Shown: positions 6,595-15,077 of the stretch, piece by piece
How the letters are laid out: every line of letters starts with the position of its first letter
Position numbering within the stretch: the stretch's first letter is position 1
Origin: an uncultured Bacilli bacterium
GTDB taxonomy: Bacteria; Bacillota_I; Bacilli_A; RF39; UBA660
Direction of reading: 5' to 3'
Length of the DNA: 32,375 nucleotides
Assembly (NCBI GenBank): GCA_947628685.1
Contig: CANRAT010000004.1
Coordinates: 1-32,375 of the forward strand
The notes under the pieces: generated by a model
Databases searched by the model: none
Seen by the model: the letters and a program-made list of their open reading frames with translations, nothing else
What the model was told of the DNA's origin: nothing
Program-made: the position numbers and the translations under genes

Positions 6595-8796
6595 ATGCCA
6601 AAGAAGAAAAAAAGAAAAGAAGAAAATACAGAGCCAAGTGGATATATAGTAGAATTAAAAGGAATAGGACTTGTTTTAATATCTATCATAGGTTTATGTC
6701 CTTTTGGACCTGTTGCAGATTTTATAAAGGGATTTTCTTGCTTTCTATTTGGAACACTTTGGGCACTATTTTTAGTTGCTTTAGGAATAGTAGGGTGTTA
6801 CATAATAGTAAAAAGAAAAATGCCGAAGTTATTAAATGGTAAAACTATAGGTTTATTTGTAATACTTATTGGAATTTTAACGTTATTACATTCATCTTAT
6901 ATAAAAGCAGAAGGTATAGATCCAAATAAGTTTAATTTGGTAAAAGATGGAGCGAATGTACTAAAATCAACAATTGATAATGTTTTAAGAAGTATAAATG
7001 AAGGTGGAAATACATGGTTTCCTGAAACAGGCGGAGGAGTAATAGGCGCTATATTTATAAGTATATTTACAACACTCCTAACGCTTAATGGGGCCAAATT
7101 TATATGTGTTGCTTTAATAATTTGTGGTGTAATTATTTATACAGGATTATCAATATATGATTTAATTAAAAAGACAAAAGATGGAGTTAAGAGTGTAGCA
7201 AGTCATATGGGTGAAAAACACAAATCTGATAAAGAGATTAAAGAAGATGTAAGTAAAGCAGAAATAGAAGGACCAAAAGAAGAGCCTAAAGAGTTAAATG
7301 ATGATGTAGTACTTGTAAATAGTGAAAATAATGATAATGTAATCAATAAGAAATATACATTGCCACCTATAAATCTATTAAATAAATTAAATAAAACTGA
7401 CAATAAAGAAAATGAACTTTTAATAAAAAAGAATATACCTATATTAACACAAGTTTTAATGGACTTTGGTATAGAAGCAAAAGTAGTTGCAACCCATGTA
7501 GGTCCTGCAGTAACACAATATGAACTTGAAATAAAAGCAGGGACAAAGGTTAGCAAAATACTTAGTTTAAATAGGGAAATCGCACTTGCACTAGCAGCAA
7601 AAGATGTTCGTATACAAGCGCCTATCCCAGGTAAAAATACAATAGGAGTAGAACTTCCAAATAAAAATATTTCTATGGTATCAGTAAGAGAGGTTTTAAG
7701 TAGTGTGCCACCTGAAAAAGCAAATTCAAAACTACTTGCAGTTTTAGGTAGAGATATAATGGGCACACCACAGTGGATGGAAATAAATAAAACTCCACAC
7801 CTATTAGTTGCAGGATCAACAGGAAGTGGTAAATCAGTTTGTATAAATAGTATATTAGCCTCAATTCTTATGAGAACTAAACCTGATGAAGTTAAACTTG
7901 TATTAGTTGACCCTAAAAAAGTAGAACTTTCAATATATAACGGAGTTCCTCATTTACTTGCTCCGGTAGTAACAGATCCAAAGCGTGCGAATGTCGCATT
8001 AAAAAAGATTGTTGCTGAAATGGAGAGACGCTATGATGTCTTTGAAGAAAGTAAAACAAAAAATATAGAAAGTTATAATGCATACATAGATAAGAAAAAC
8101 GAACAATTACCTCTAGATCAAAAAGAAAAACACATGCCTTTTATAGTTGTTATAATAGATGAACTTGCAGACCTTATGTTGGTCGCTGCAAAAGAGGTAG
8201 AAGATTCTATCATGCGTATAACTCAAATGGCGCGTGCTGCTGGTATACACTTAATAGTTGCCACACAACGTCCATCAACAGATGTAATAACAGGTGTTGT
8301 TAAGGCAAACATTCCATCTCGTATATCATTTGCAGTATCGAGTGGTATAGATTCAAGAACAATTCTAGATATGGTTGGAGCAGAAAAATTACTTGGAAAA
8401 GGAGATATGCTTTTTCTACCACAAGGAACTAATGCACCAATGCGTATCCAAGGTACATTTATATCTGAAGATGAAACTAAAAAAATTGTAGATTATGTGT
8501 GCAATGAGCAAAAAGCACACTATGATGAAACGTTACTTATGGATAATGAAGAAGCAAATGCTACGACAATGGTAGATAATAACGATGACTATGAAGAACC
8601 TTTATATAACGAAATAGTAGAATTTGTAACAGAACAAGGAAAAGCGAGTGCATCACTTTTACAAAGGAGATTTCGTTTAGGATATAATAGGGCTGCAAGA
8701 TGTATAGATTTACTTGAAGAACGTGGAATAGTAGGCCCACCAAATGGATCTAAACCTCGTGAAGTTTTAGTAAAAGGAAACAAAGAAGAAGAATAA
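6595..8796 (+). CDS. ftsK: DNA translocase FtsK/SpoIIIE
   Basis: The protein has 733 residues from the ATG at 6595. A TTG at 6589 is in frame but abuts the Shine-Dalgarno, so I reject it. It is a hexameric pump that moves chromosomal DNA through the septum. After a lysine-rich head there are about four hydrophobic segments (residues 18-205), a charged linker, an alpha domain (IPILTQVLMDFGIEAKVV) and the motor. The motor has Walker A GSTGSGKS, Walker B IVVIIDELADLM and the ATQRPSTDVITG loop. The C-terminal gamma winged helix (ASLLQRRFRLGYNRAARCID) reads orienting DNA motifs. All domains are intact. It is transcribed from its own promoter and followed at 52 bases by the SPOR-like gene. Confidence 0.95.
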   Translation: MPKKKKRKEENTEPSGYIVELKGIGLVLISIIGLCPFGPVADFIKGFSCFLFGTLWALFLVALGIVGCYIIVKRKMPKLLNGKTIGLFVILIGILTLLHSSYIKAEGIDPNKFNLVKDGANVLKSTIDNVLRSINEGGNTWFPETGGGVIGAIFISIFTTLLTLNGAKFICVALIICGVIIYTGLSIYDLIKKTKDGVKSVASHMGEKHKSDKEIKEDVSKAEIEGPKEEPKELNDDVVLVNSENNDNVINKKYTLPPINLLNKLNKTDNKENELLIKKNIPILTQVLMDFGIEAKVVATHVGPAVTQYELEIKAGTKVSKILSLNREIALALAAKDVRIQAPIPGKNTIGVELPNKNISMVSVREVLSSVPPEKANSKLLAVLGRDIMGTPQWMEINKTPHLLVAGSTGSGKSVCINSILASILMRTKPDEVKLVLVDPKKVELSIYNGVPHLLAPVVTDPKRANVALKKIVAEMERRYDVFEESKTKNIESYNAYIDKKNEQLPLDQKEKHMPFIVVIIDELADLMLVAAKEVEDSIMRITQMARAAGIHLIVATQRPSTDVITGVVKANIPSRISFAVSSGIDSRTILDMVGAEKLLGKGDMLFLPQGTNAPMRIQGTFISEDETKKIVDYVCNEQKAHYDETLLMDNEEANATTMVDNNDDYEEPLYNEIVEFVTEQGKASASLLQRRFRLGYNRAARCIDLLEERGIVGPPNGSKPREVLVKGNKEEE

Positions 8797-8798
8797 AA

Positions 8799-8805
8799 TT
8801 CGACA
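8799..8805 (-). promoter_or_regulatory. Possible Spo0A box (TGTCGAA on the minus strand)
   Basis: TTCGACA on the plus strand reads TTTGTCGAAT on the minus strand including flanks, which matches the Bacillus Spo0A box core TGTCGAA. It lies 21 bases before the -10 box (8827-8832) of the SPOR-like gene. The assignment is by motif only. Confidence 0.35.
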
Positions 8806-8826
8806 AAAAAAACCTTTGATTTAAGC

Positions 8827-8832
8827 TACAAT
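8827..8832 (+). promoter_or_regulatory. -10 box of the SPOR-like gene
   Basis: TACAAT precedes the ATG at 8848 by 15 bases, with GGTG five bases before the ATG. No standard -35 box is present at 17-bp spacing. Confidence 0.5.
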
Positions 8833-8847
8833 AAAAATGGTGATAAT

Positions 8848-9303
8848 ATGAAAAAATATTTATTAACTTTTTCGGTGGCTTTAATCATTGGTTTTTTTCT
8901 TTCTAATTTTTTTATAAGACAATATAATAATTTTAACGGAATAAAAGTTGGAGGTATGGGTGAAGAATTATATTTTGTACAATATGGTGTCTATTCTAAT
9001 TTAGAAAGTTTAGAAGATAATACAATTTCACTTCAAAATTATGTATATAATGAGCAAGATAATTTATATTATGTATATGTCGGAATCACAAAATTAGAAG
9101 AAAATGCTAATAAGATTGTTAAACACTACAAAGATTTAGGATATGATGCAATAATAAAGAAATTTGAAATAACAAATAAAGATTTTTTAGAATTACTTGT
9201 AAATTATGATGAAATATTAAAAGGTACAGATGATGATACTGCAATTTCATCTATAATAAATCAAGTTTTAATGAAGTATGAGGAGGTTGTAATAAATGGT
9301 TAA
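8848..9303 (+). CDS. SPOR-like domain membrane protein (SpoIIB position)
   Basis: The protein has 151 residues. An N-terminal membrane anchor (residues 4-23) is followed by a short spacer and a domain at about residues 43-110 with the pattern of SPOR repeats: LYFVQYGVYSN, then LYYVYVGITKLEENANKIVKHYKDLGYDAIIKKF. SPOR domains bind denuded peptidoglycan at division sites. In Bacillus the SPOR protein SpoIIB is encoded just before radC and mreBCD, and this gene has the same position. That supports the call, although identity with SpoIIB is not shown. It overlaps radC by 8 bases. The upstream region carries a Spo0A-like box. Confidence 0.65.
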   Translation: MKKYLLTFSVALIIGFFLSNFFIRQYNNFNGIKVGGMGEELYFVQYGVYSNLESLEDNTISLQNYVYNEQDNLYYVYVGITKLEENANKIVKHYKDLGYDAIIKKFEITNKDFLELLVNYDEILKGTDDDTAISSIINQVLMKYEEVVING

Positions 9304-9982
9304 AATAAAAGATATACCAGTACTTGATAGACCAAGAGAAAGATTAATACATTATGGAGTTGAAAGTCTAAGCAATGAAGAATTACTTGCAATAATATTT
9401 AAAACAGGAACTAAAGGAAACTCTGCAAAAGATTTAGGTATAAATCTATTAAGTAAAATAAGTAGTATAAAGAGGTTAAATGATATAAACTTTGAGTACT
9501 TAAAAAATATAAAAGGTATAGGTGAGAGTAAAGCATGTGACCTACTTGCTACAATAGAATTAGGAAAAAGAATAAATAGAGAAGTAGATACACTAAAGAA
9601 TGTTAAACTTACAAATACAAGTGTCGTTTTTAAATACTATAAAGATAAAATAGGAGATAAAAAGCAAGAGTGTTTTTATTGCGTATACTTAGATAGCAAT
9701 AAAAAAATATTAGGAGATAAATTAATGTTTATGGGAACAGTAAACTATAGTTTAGTTCACCCAAGAGAAATATTTAAAGAAGCATACTTACTTGGCGCTA
9801 GCGCGATTATATGTGTACATAATCATCCAGGAGGAAATCCAATTCCAAGTAAGCAGGATTATGAAATAACCAATAATTTAATAGAAGCATCTAAAATATT
9901 AGGTGTGAAATTTTTAGATCATGTAATAATATGTAAAAATAATTATTATAGTTTTTTAGAAAATGATGATATTAACTTTTAA
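9296..9982 (+). CDS. radC: RadC family protein (UPF0758, JAMM-type metalloprotein)
   Basis: The protein has 228 residues, normal for the family. The N-terminal part carries a helix-hairpin-helix (LKNIKGIGESKACDLLA, residues about 67-83). The C-terminal JAB/MPN domain has the zinc-binding motif HNHPGGNPIPSKQDYE (H-x-H then D) near residues 176-191. The historical DNA-repair name is not well supported by function. The ATG overlaps the SPOR-like gene and is preceded by AGGAGG at 9281-9286. The location before mreC matches Bacillus. Confidence 0.93.
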   Translation: MVKIKDIPVLDRPRERLIHYGVESLSNEELLAIIFKTGTKGNSAKDLGINLLSKISSIKRLNDINFEYLKNIKGIGESKACDLLATIELGKRINREVDTLKNVKLTNTSVVFKYYKDKIGDKKQECFYCVYLDSNKKILGDKLMFMGTVNYSLVHPREIFKEAYLLGASAIICVHNHPGGNPIPSKQDYEITNNLIEASKILGVKFLDHVIICKNNYYSFLENDDINF

Positions 9983-9999
9983 AATAAGGTAATCTGTAT

Positions 10000-10005
10000 T
10001 ATAAT
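10000..10005 (+). promoter_or_regulatory. -10 box of mreC
   Basis: TATAAT precedes the GTG start at 10022 by 16 bases, with GGTG five bases before the start codon. It is the same layout as other short-leader promoters in the window. Confidence 0.5.
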
Positions 10006-10021
10006 AAAAATAGGTGATAAA

Positions 10022-10864
10022 GTGAAAAAGAAAAAAAATATTAAAATAATTATTGCAATAGTAGTCATATTTGGATTGCTTCTTGGAATTAGTTCATATA
10101 AAGTTAAAGATGATAATAATTTGAACTTTTTTGAAAAAGCCATAAAAGATACAACTACATTTATAACTAAAATCTTTTCTTCACCTATAAATTATATAAA
10201 AGAAGAATTAGAATCATATAACGAAAAAAAAGATTTATATAAAAAATATACTGCATTAAAAGAAAAAGTAGATAAAACAGATTTTTACTATGCTCAAATA
10301 GAAGAATTACAAAAAGAAATAACAGATTTAAAGTCGACATTAGAACTTAATGCTACACTCTCTGAATATACTTATGTAAATGCAACAGTAGTAAATAGAA
10401 ACATTGGATATTGGTATAATAGTCTTGTAATAGATAAAGGACAGAAAAATGGTATAAAAAAAGGAGATGCAGTTATAACATCTAATGGATTAATTGGAAG
10501 AATAATTAGTGTTAGTAACTTTTCAAGCACAGTTAAACTTTTAACTACTGATGAAATAAGTAATAAAATATCTGTAAAAATAAGTTCTAATGATGAAGAT
10601 TTATATGGACTTTTAACAGGATATGATAAAGAATTAAACGTATATAAAATTGAAGGCGTAACTAGTTCTAATAATATAGAAGAAGGAAATATAGTTACAA
10701 CTACAGGGTTGACAGATTATTTTCCAAGTGGAATATTAATAGGTAAGGTATCAAAAGTAGTAAAGGATGAATATGATTTAAATAGCGTTGTAGAAGTAAT
10801 GCCAGCAGTAGATTTTAAAAATATAAGTATCGTAACGGTATTAAATAGGAAGGCTTTAGAATGA
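10022..10864 (+). CDS. mreC: Rod shape-determining protein MreC
   Basis: The protein has 280 residues with a GTG start. One membrane anchor lies at residues 7-26, a coiled coil at about 60-110, and then the MreC beta domain with its conserved features (VNATVVNRNIGYWYNSLVIDKG, KNGIKKGDAVITSNGLIGRI, GNIVTTTGLTDYFPSGILIG). MreC scaffolds the elongasome outside the membrane. It overlaps mreD by ATGA. The usual upstream partner mreB is not in this window. Confidence 0.93.
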   Translation: MKKKKNIKIIIAIVVIFGLLLGISSYKVKDDNNLNFFEKAIKDTTTFITKIFSSPINYIKEELESYNEKKDLYKKYTALKEKVDKTDFYYAQIEELQKEITDLKSTLELNATLSEYTYVNATVVNRNIGYWYNSLVIDKGQKNGIKKGDAVITSNGLIGRIISVSNFSSTVKLLTTDEISNKISVKISSNDEDLYGLLTGYDKELNVYKIEGVTSSNNIEEGNIVTTTGLTDYFPSGILIGKVSKVVKDEYDLNSVVEVMPAVDFKNISIVTVLNRKALE

Positions 10865-11340
10865 TTTATATATTAATTATATTATCTTTTATTTTAGAGG
10901 CAGTATTATCTAATATAATAAGTATTCCATTACTGACTCCTTTATTTTTGATTGTGTCTTTAACAATTTCATATCCATATTTTAAAAATAATAAATTTAA
11001 TTTTGTAATGACTTGCGCACTTACAGGATTAATATATGATATATCCTTTAGTGATTCTTTATATATAAATACAATTAGTTTTGGACTTTTAAGTGCCATA
11101 GTAATAATTGGTTATGACTATCTTAAATATAATATAATTAATTGTAATATCATTAATGTTATAGTAATAATATTTTATAGAATAATCAGTTACTTATTAT
11201 TATGTTTTATAGATTATATAAATTTTAACTTTAAATTGTTACTTGAGGGGATATATAATTCTCTTATCTTAAATATAATATATGCTACATTAATATATTT
11301 AATTTTACATTTTACATCAAAATTATTTAAAACTAAATAA
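10861..11340 (+). CDS. mreD: Rod shape-determining protein MreD
   Basis: The protein has 159 residues and is almost entirely hydrophobic with about five membrane segments, as expected for MreD. It starts in an ATGA overlap with mreC. The conserved pattern TCALTGLIYDISFSDSLYIN near residues 44-63 fits the family's GLxxD region. It partners MreC in cell-wall elongation. Sequence alone would be weak, but the position makes the call good. Confidence 0.85.
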   Translation: MIYILIILSFILEAVLSNIISIPLLTPLFLIVSLTISYPYFKNNKFNFVMTCALTGLIYDISFSDSLYINTISFGLLSAIVIIGYDYLKYNIINCNIINVIVIIFYRIISYLLLCFIDYINFNFKLLLEGIYNSLILNIIYATLIYLILHFTSKLFKTK

Positions 11341-11363
11341 TTCTTTTTTTTTATAAAATTGTA

Positions 11364-11372
11364 TGATACAAT
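11364..11372 (+). promoter_or_regulatory. Extended -10 promoter of the 11397 gene
   Basis: TGA-TACAAT precedes an AAAAGGAG Shine-Dalgarno and the ATG at 11397. Confidence 0.5.
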
Positions 11373-11396
11373 ATATGTAGAATAAAAGGAGTATTT

Positions 11397-12002
11397 ATGG
11401 AAGATAACATTATTAATATAGTAACAGTTTTAATAGTATCTGTAATAATTGTCACATGTTCTATAGGGATTATAGTAGCAAGTACTTTTCAACAAAAGAA
11501 AAAGAAAAAATATAATGAGTTTTTAAAAATATTAGAAGAAAAAAACGATTCTACATTTCAAGTTAAGGACTATTTAACCAAAGATGAAATAAATAAGATA
11601 GATAGTGAAATAGATGTAGATCTTTTAATGAAAAATTTATATGAAACTTATTTGACATTAGAAAATAAAATGAATACATTTGACGATAATCTTGACGAGG
11701 TACTTACTGGATATTTAAAAGATTTCTACATTAATAAAATAGAAAATTTTAAAGAAAAAAATTTTGCAGATATTAAAGATCGTATAGAATTAGTAGGATA
11801 TTGTATAACTGAATTTAAAAAAGAGGCTTTAAAGTTTAGAGTAACAATTAATTGTTTAAGTTATAAGATGATTAACAATAAAATAGTAAGTGGTAGTAAT
11901 CTAGATAAAGTACAAGAAATCTTATTATTATCATATAAAAAGATTGATGATAAATGGTTAATTGAATCATATGAAAAGATATATGAAAAAAAAATTGAGT
12001 AA
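11397..12002 (+). CDS. Membrane-anchored protein with possible Tim44/NTF2-like domain
   Basis: The protein has 201 residues. A hydrophobic segment at residues 7-29 is followed by a run of lysines (positive-inside) and a helical region. The last third has the alternating pattern of a Tim44-like NTF2 fold: an FKKEALKFRVTINCLSYKM strand pair, then ILLLSYKKIDDKWLIESYEKI. This is a fold-level guess from pattern, and the function is unknown. It sits alone between mreD and recA and ends in a terminator that contains its stop codon. Confidence 0.6.
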   Translation: MEDNIINIVTVLIVSVIIVTCSIGIIVASTFQQKKKKKYNEFLKILEEKNDSTFQVKDYLTKDEINKIDSEIDVDLLMKNLYETYLTLENKMNTFDDNLDEVLTGYLKDFYINKIENFKEKNFADIKDRIELVGYCITEFKKEALKFRVTINCLSYKMINNKIVSGSNLDKVQEILLLSYKKIDDKWLIESYEKIYEKKIE

Positions 12003-12020
12003 TTAAATTTACTCTTTTTT
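11997..12020 (+). terminator. Terminator overlapping the stop codon of the 11397 gene
   Basis: GAGTAA (11997-12002) pairs with TTACTC (12009-12014), followed by six Ts. The stop codon is the end of the 5' arm. Confidence 0.6.
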
Positions 12021-12051
12021 AATTTCTGTAAATTATTAGTTACAATTTTTC

Positions 12052-12065
12052 TAAACAAATGTTCG
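12052..12065 (+). promoter_or_regulatory. SOS/LexA box upstream of recA
   Basis: The sequence TAAAC-AAAT-GTTCG fits the Bacillus-type SOS box CGAACRNRYGTTYG at 12 of 14 positions; only the first two bases differ. It lies just before the recA -35 box. The core 12-mer AAACAAATGTTC recurs exactly at 17584-17595 inside a toxin promoter. Confidence 0.75.
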
Positions 12066-12074
12066 TAAAAAGTA

Positions 12075-12103
12075 TTGACAAATATTTTTTTATCTAGTAT
12101 AAT
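12075..12103 (+). promoter_or_regulatory. Consensus sigma-A promoter of recA
   Basis: TTGACA (12075-12080), a 17-base spacer and TATAAT (12098-12103): both hexamers are perfect. Confidence 0.93.
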
Positions 12104-12133
12104 TAATTTGTACTTATAAAAGGAGGAAAACAG

Positions 12134-13171
12134 ATGGCTAAATCAGTAAGTAACGATAAAACATTAGATCAAGTCTTATTAGACATAGAAAAACAATTTG
12201 GTAAGGGTTCTGTTATGAGATTAGGAGAGCATGAAAATCAAAAAATAGATACTATACCTAGTGGTTCAATTTCTCTTGATATAGCGCTCGGAATAGGCGG
12301 ATATCCAAAAGGAAGAATAATAGAAATATTTGGACCAGAATCAAGTGGTAAAACTACTTTCGCACTTCATGCCATAGCAGAAGCACAAAAAAAGGGAGGA
12401 AGAGCGGCATTTATAGATGCAGAACATGCATTAGACCCTGTATATGCATCTAAACTTGGAGTAAATATAAATGAGTTATTACTATCTCAACCAGATAATG
12501 GTGAACAAGCATTAGAAATTTGTGAAGCGCTTGTTAGAAGTGGCGCTATTAGCATCATAGTAATAGATTCTGTTGCAGCTTTAGTACCTCAAGCAGAGAT
12601 AGAAGGAGAAATGGGAGATTCACACGTTGGATTACAAGCAAGGCTTATGAGTCAAGCATTAAGAAAACTTTCAGGAGTAGTTAATAAAACTAATACTGTT
12701 GTAATATTTATAAATCAATTACGTGAAAAAGTAGGAGTTATGTTTGGAAATCCAGAAGTTACTCCAGGTGGAAGAGCACTTAAATTTTATGCTTCAATTA
12801 GACTTGAAATAAGAAAAGGAGAACAAATTAAATTAGGAAGTGAATCAATAGGTAATAGAACTAATATCAAAGTTGTAAAAAACAAAATGGCTCCACCATT
12901 TAAATCTTGCTCAGTAGATATAATTTATGGAGAAGGTGTATCTATAACTGGAGAAATTGTAGATTTAGGTGTAGAAGCACACGTACTTGAAAAAAGTGGC
13001 GCATGGTATTCATACAATGGAGAAAAAGTTGGACAGGGTAAAGAAAATGTAAAGGAATGGCTAAAGAAGAATCCTAATATGAAAGAAGAAATAGAAAAAA
13101 AGGTTAGAGATTACTTTGAAAATCATGATGCACTTCAACTTGGTAATGTAAATGAACCTTTAGAAGATTAA
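12134..13171 (+). CDS. recA: Recombinase RecA
   Basis: The protein has 345 residues, the normal length. RecA forms filaments on single-stranded DNA, drives strand exchange and triggers LexA self-cleavage. Walker A GPESSGKT lies near residues 68-75, the Walker B region IIVIDSVAALVP near 141-152, and loop L1 EGEMGDSHVG just after. Loop L2 NQLREKVGVMFGNPE is intact, with the TPGGRALKFYAS signature. It starts at an ATG after AAAAGGAGG. A consensus promoter with an adjoining SOS box precedes it and a strong terminator follows, so it is a single-gene SOS unit. Confidence 0.98.
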   Translation: MAKSVSNDKTLDQVLLDIEKQFGKGSVMRLGEHENQKIDTIPSGSISLDIALGIGGYPKGRIIEIFGPESSGKTTFALHAIAEAQKKGGRAAFIDAEHALDPVYASKLGVNINELLLSQPDNGEQALEICEALVRSGAISIIVIDSVAALVPQAEIEGEMGDSHVGLQARLMSQALRKLSGVVNKTNTVVIFINQLREKVGVMFGNPEVTPGGRALKFYASIRLEIRKGEQIKLGSESIGNRTNIKVVKNKMAPPFKSCSVDIIYGEGVSITGEIVDLGVEAHVLEKSGAWYSYNGEKVGQGKENVKEWLKKNPNMKEEIEKKVRDYFENHDALQLGNVNEPLED

Positions 13172-13184
13172 AATATGTGTCGTT

Positions 13185-13213
13185 AAAAAGAATAGATTTT
13201 TCTATTCTTTTTT
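13185..13213 (+). terminator. recA terminator
   Basis: A 12-bp perfect stem (13185-13196 with 13201-13212) closes a TTTT loop, with an A-rich 5' arm and a T-rich 3' arm. Confidence 0.9.
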
Positions 13214-13215
13214 AG

Positions 13216-13221
13216 TATAAT
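13216..13221 (+). promoter_or_regulatory. -10 box of the DUF3048 gene
   Basis: TATAAT lies directly behind the recA terminator and 15 bases before the ATG at 13237, with GGTG five bases before the ATG. Confidence 0.55.
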
Positions 13222-13236
13222 TATAGTGGTGATGAT

Positions 13237-14307
13237 ATGGCAAAGAGAAAAAGATTGAATAAAAGGGGTAAAAGATTACTTAGTGTATTAATACTCCTTA
13301 TAATAATTATAGTTGCGGTTATTATATGTTTAAATATCCCAAAAGGAAATAATAATACTAAAGAAAAAGAAAGTGAAAGTAATGACAATCAAAATACACC
13401 AAAACCTGTTGAAAAATTAAAAATAATAGATTTAGATTCTGATTCTAGACCATATGCTGTTATGATAAATAATATAAAAACGGTATGGGGATATCAATCA
13501 GGCATTCAAGATGCATATCTTGTATATGAAATAATAGTTGAAGGTGGATATACTAGATTGATGGCCATTTATAAAGATAAGAATTTAGATAGAATAGGTT
13601 CAGTTAGATCTTCAAGACATTATTTTTTAGATTATGCTTTAGAAAACGATGCAATATACGTACACTTCGGTTGGAGTCCACAAGCAGAAGCAGATATTAA
13701 AAAATTGGGTGTTGATAACATAAATTTCTTAAGTTATAATGGTTATACGAGAGATACTTCACTAGGTTTAGCGACTGAACATACCGCATTTACGACAACT
13801 GATAAAATAATGAAAGGCGCAAATAATTACAAATATAGAACAACTACTGATGAAAAACCATTATTAGAATATAGTGTAAGTTCAGTAAATTTAGAAAATA
13901 TGGATGGTTCTAAACCGGCAAATAAAGTTTATATTGATTATTCTAGTAGTAGATCTACATCATTTGAATATGATAGCGTAAATAAAGTTTATAAAAGATT
14001 TCAAAATAATATCGAACATATAGATCATGAGACAAAACTACAATATACTGTAAAAAATATAATAACTTATCAAGTAAATAGTTACACAATAAGTGGAGAT
14101 GATAAGGGAAGACAAGATTTTGAAAACTTAGGAAAAGGAACAGGTTGGTATATATCAGAAGGTTATGCTGTTCCAATAACTTGGGAGAAGACCTCAAGAG
14201 CAGGTAAAACAGTATATAAGTATACTGATGGTACAATAATAAAGGTTAATGATGGAAATACACATATAGAAATACAACCATCAGGAAGAAATTTAACCAT
14301 TGAATAA
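13237..14307 (+). CDS. YerB-like DUF3048 membrane-anchored protein
   Basis: The protein has 356 residues. An arginine/lysine-rich head and a membrane anchor at about residues 13-32 are followed by a low-complexity Asn/Lys/Glu linker. A DUF3048 domain then fills residues 60-350, with the recognisable RPYAVMINN, AYLVYEIIVEGGYTRLMAIY, IGSVRSSRHYFLDYA and AIYVHFGWSPQA blocks. Family members such as B. subtilis YerB are lipoproteins, whereas here a transmembrane anchor replaces the lipobox. It is extracytoplasmic and its function is unsettled. It is monocistronic between two terminators. Confidence 0.88.
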   Translation: MAKRKRLNKRGKRLLSVLILLIIIIVAVIICLNIPKGNNNTKEKESESNDNQNTPKPVEKLKIIDLDSDSRPYAVMINNIKTVWGYQSGIQDAYLVYEIIVEGGYTRLMAIYKDKNLDRIGSVRSSRHYFLDYALENDAIYVHFGWSPQAEADIKKLGVDNINFLSYNGYTRDTSLGLATEHTAFTTTDKIMKGANNYKYRTTTDEKPLLEYSVSSVNLENMDGSKPANKVYIDYSSSRSTSFEYDSVNKVYKRFQNNIEHIDHETKLQYTVKNIITYQVNSYTISGDDKGRQDFENLGKGTGWYISEGYAVPITWEKTSRAGKTVYKYTDGTIIKVNDGNTHIEIQPSGRNLTIE

Positions 14308-14329
14308 GCATTGATTTTCAATGCTTATT
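14303..14329 (+). terminator. Terminator overlapping the DUF3048 stop codon
   Basis: A perfect 12-bp stem (14303-14314 with 14318-14329) closes a TTT loop. The T tract after it is weak (ATAATTTTG). The stop codon is in the 5' arm. Confidence 0.75.
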
Positions 14330-14381
14330 ATAATTTTGTCATAAAATGGTTACAAAAAGCATTATAATTTTTTTAAAAATG

Positions 14382-14410
14382 TGATATAATGTAGTAGTAA
14401 CTGAGGTGAG
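14382..14410 (+). promoter_or_regulatory. Extended -10 promoter and SD of the HD-domain gene
   Basis: TGA-TATAAT is at 14382-14390 and GAGGTGAG at 14403-14410, nine bases before the ATG at 14420. Confidence 0.6.
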
Positions 14411-14419
14411 TATAAAGGT

Positions 14420-14932
14420 ATGACAAAATACAAAAAGGATCAAGAATACCTACAAATCATAGATAATATAATGTCAAATAAAGAATTTAGAAAAATAGAT
14501 AATATAAAACACCATAATACAACTAGATTAGATCATTCTCTAAAGGTATCATATTATTCTTATAAAATAGCAAAAACTTTAAAGTTGGATTATAAAGATG
14601 TTGCAGTTGGTGGATTATTACATGATTTTTATATAGATAAAATAAGTGATTGTGCTAATGTAAAGGACAAAATAAAACTATTTTCAACAGGTCATCCTAA
14701 AGATGCAGTAAACAATTCACTTACATATTTTAATTTAACTGATAAAGAAATTAACATAATAGAAACACACATGTTTCCTGTTGATTATAAAATACCAAAA
14801 TATGCGGAGAGTTGGTTAGTAAGTTTTGTAGATAAAATATTAAGTTTAGGTGAAGTTTCTAGTAAATTTAGTTATAAACTTACATATGTATTTAATTTAT
14901 ACTTATTGTTTTTGTTTAATATATTAAAATAG
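14420..14932 (+). CDS. HD-domain phosphohydrolase family protein
   Basis: The protein has 170 residues. The metal-binding histidines and aspartate of the HD superfamily are visible: H at about residue 39 (TTRLDHSLKVSYYSYKIA), then the HD pair in VGGLLHDFYID, GHPKDAV, and a further THMFP histidine. Such proteins are usually small phosphohydrolases or nucleotidases, and the substrate cannot be told here. The C-terminal 20 residues are hydrophobic. The gene ends in a terminator that contains its stop codon, directly before the tRNA. Confidence 0.85.
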   Translation: MTKYKKDQEYLQIIDNIMSNKEFRKIDNIKHHNTTRLDHSLKVSYYSYKIAKTLKLDYKDVAVGGLLHDFYIDKISDCANVKDKIKLFSTGHPKDAVNNSLTYFNLTDKEINIIETHMFPVDYKIPKYAESWLVSFVDKILSLGEVSSKFSYKLTYVFNLYLLFLFNILK

Positions 14933-14957
14933 ACTTATTAATTTAAGTCTATTGTCT
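14928..14957 (+). terminator. Terminator of the HD-domain gene
   Basis: AATAGACTTA (14928-14937) pairs with TAAGTCTATT (14944-14953), followed by GTCTTTT. The stop codon lies in the 5' arm. Confidence 0.7.
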
Positions 14958-14962
14958 TTTAT

Positions 14963-15039
14963 GTCCTCGTAGCTCATCAGGATAGAGCAAAAGTTTCCTA
15001 AACTTTAGGTGGTAGGTTCGAGTCCTATCGAGGACACCA
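14963..15039 (+). tRNA. tRNA-Arg (anticodon CCT, reads AGG)
   Basis: The full cloverleaf can be paired by eye. The acceptor stem is GTCCTCG with CGAGGAC, the D arm GCTC/GAGC. The anticodon stem AAAGT/ACTTT has loop TTCCTAA, giving anticodon CCT. The T arm GTAGG/CCTAT has loop TTCGAGT. The 3' CCA (15037-15039) is encoded. Confidence 0.95.
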
Positions 15040-15077
15040 GATAGATACTAAGTTCGGACTTTGATGTTCGGGTTTTG

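Noticed and set aside
6582..6842. 86-residue plus-strand ORF at the start of ftsK
   Set aside because: It is an out-of-frame shadow of ftsK with no SD of its own and an atypical composition.
7203..7766. Long minus-strand ORF (187 codons) opposite ftsK
   Set aside because: It mirrors the codon pattern of ftsK, has Ser/Phe-rich low-complexity content, and shows no SD or promoter. The same holds for the minus-strand ORFs at 20932-21348 and 25543-25968.
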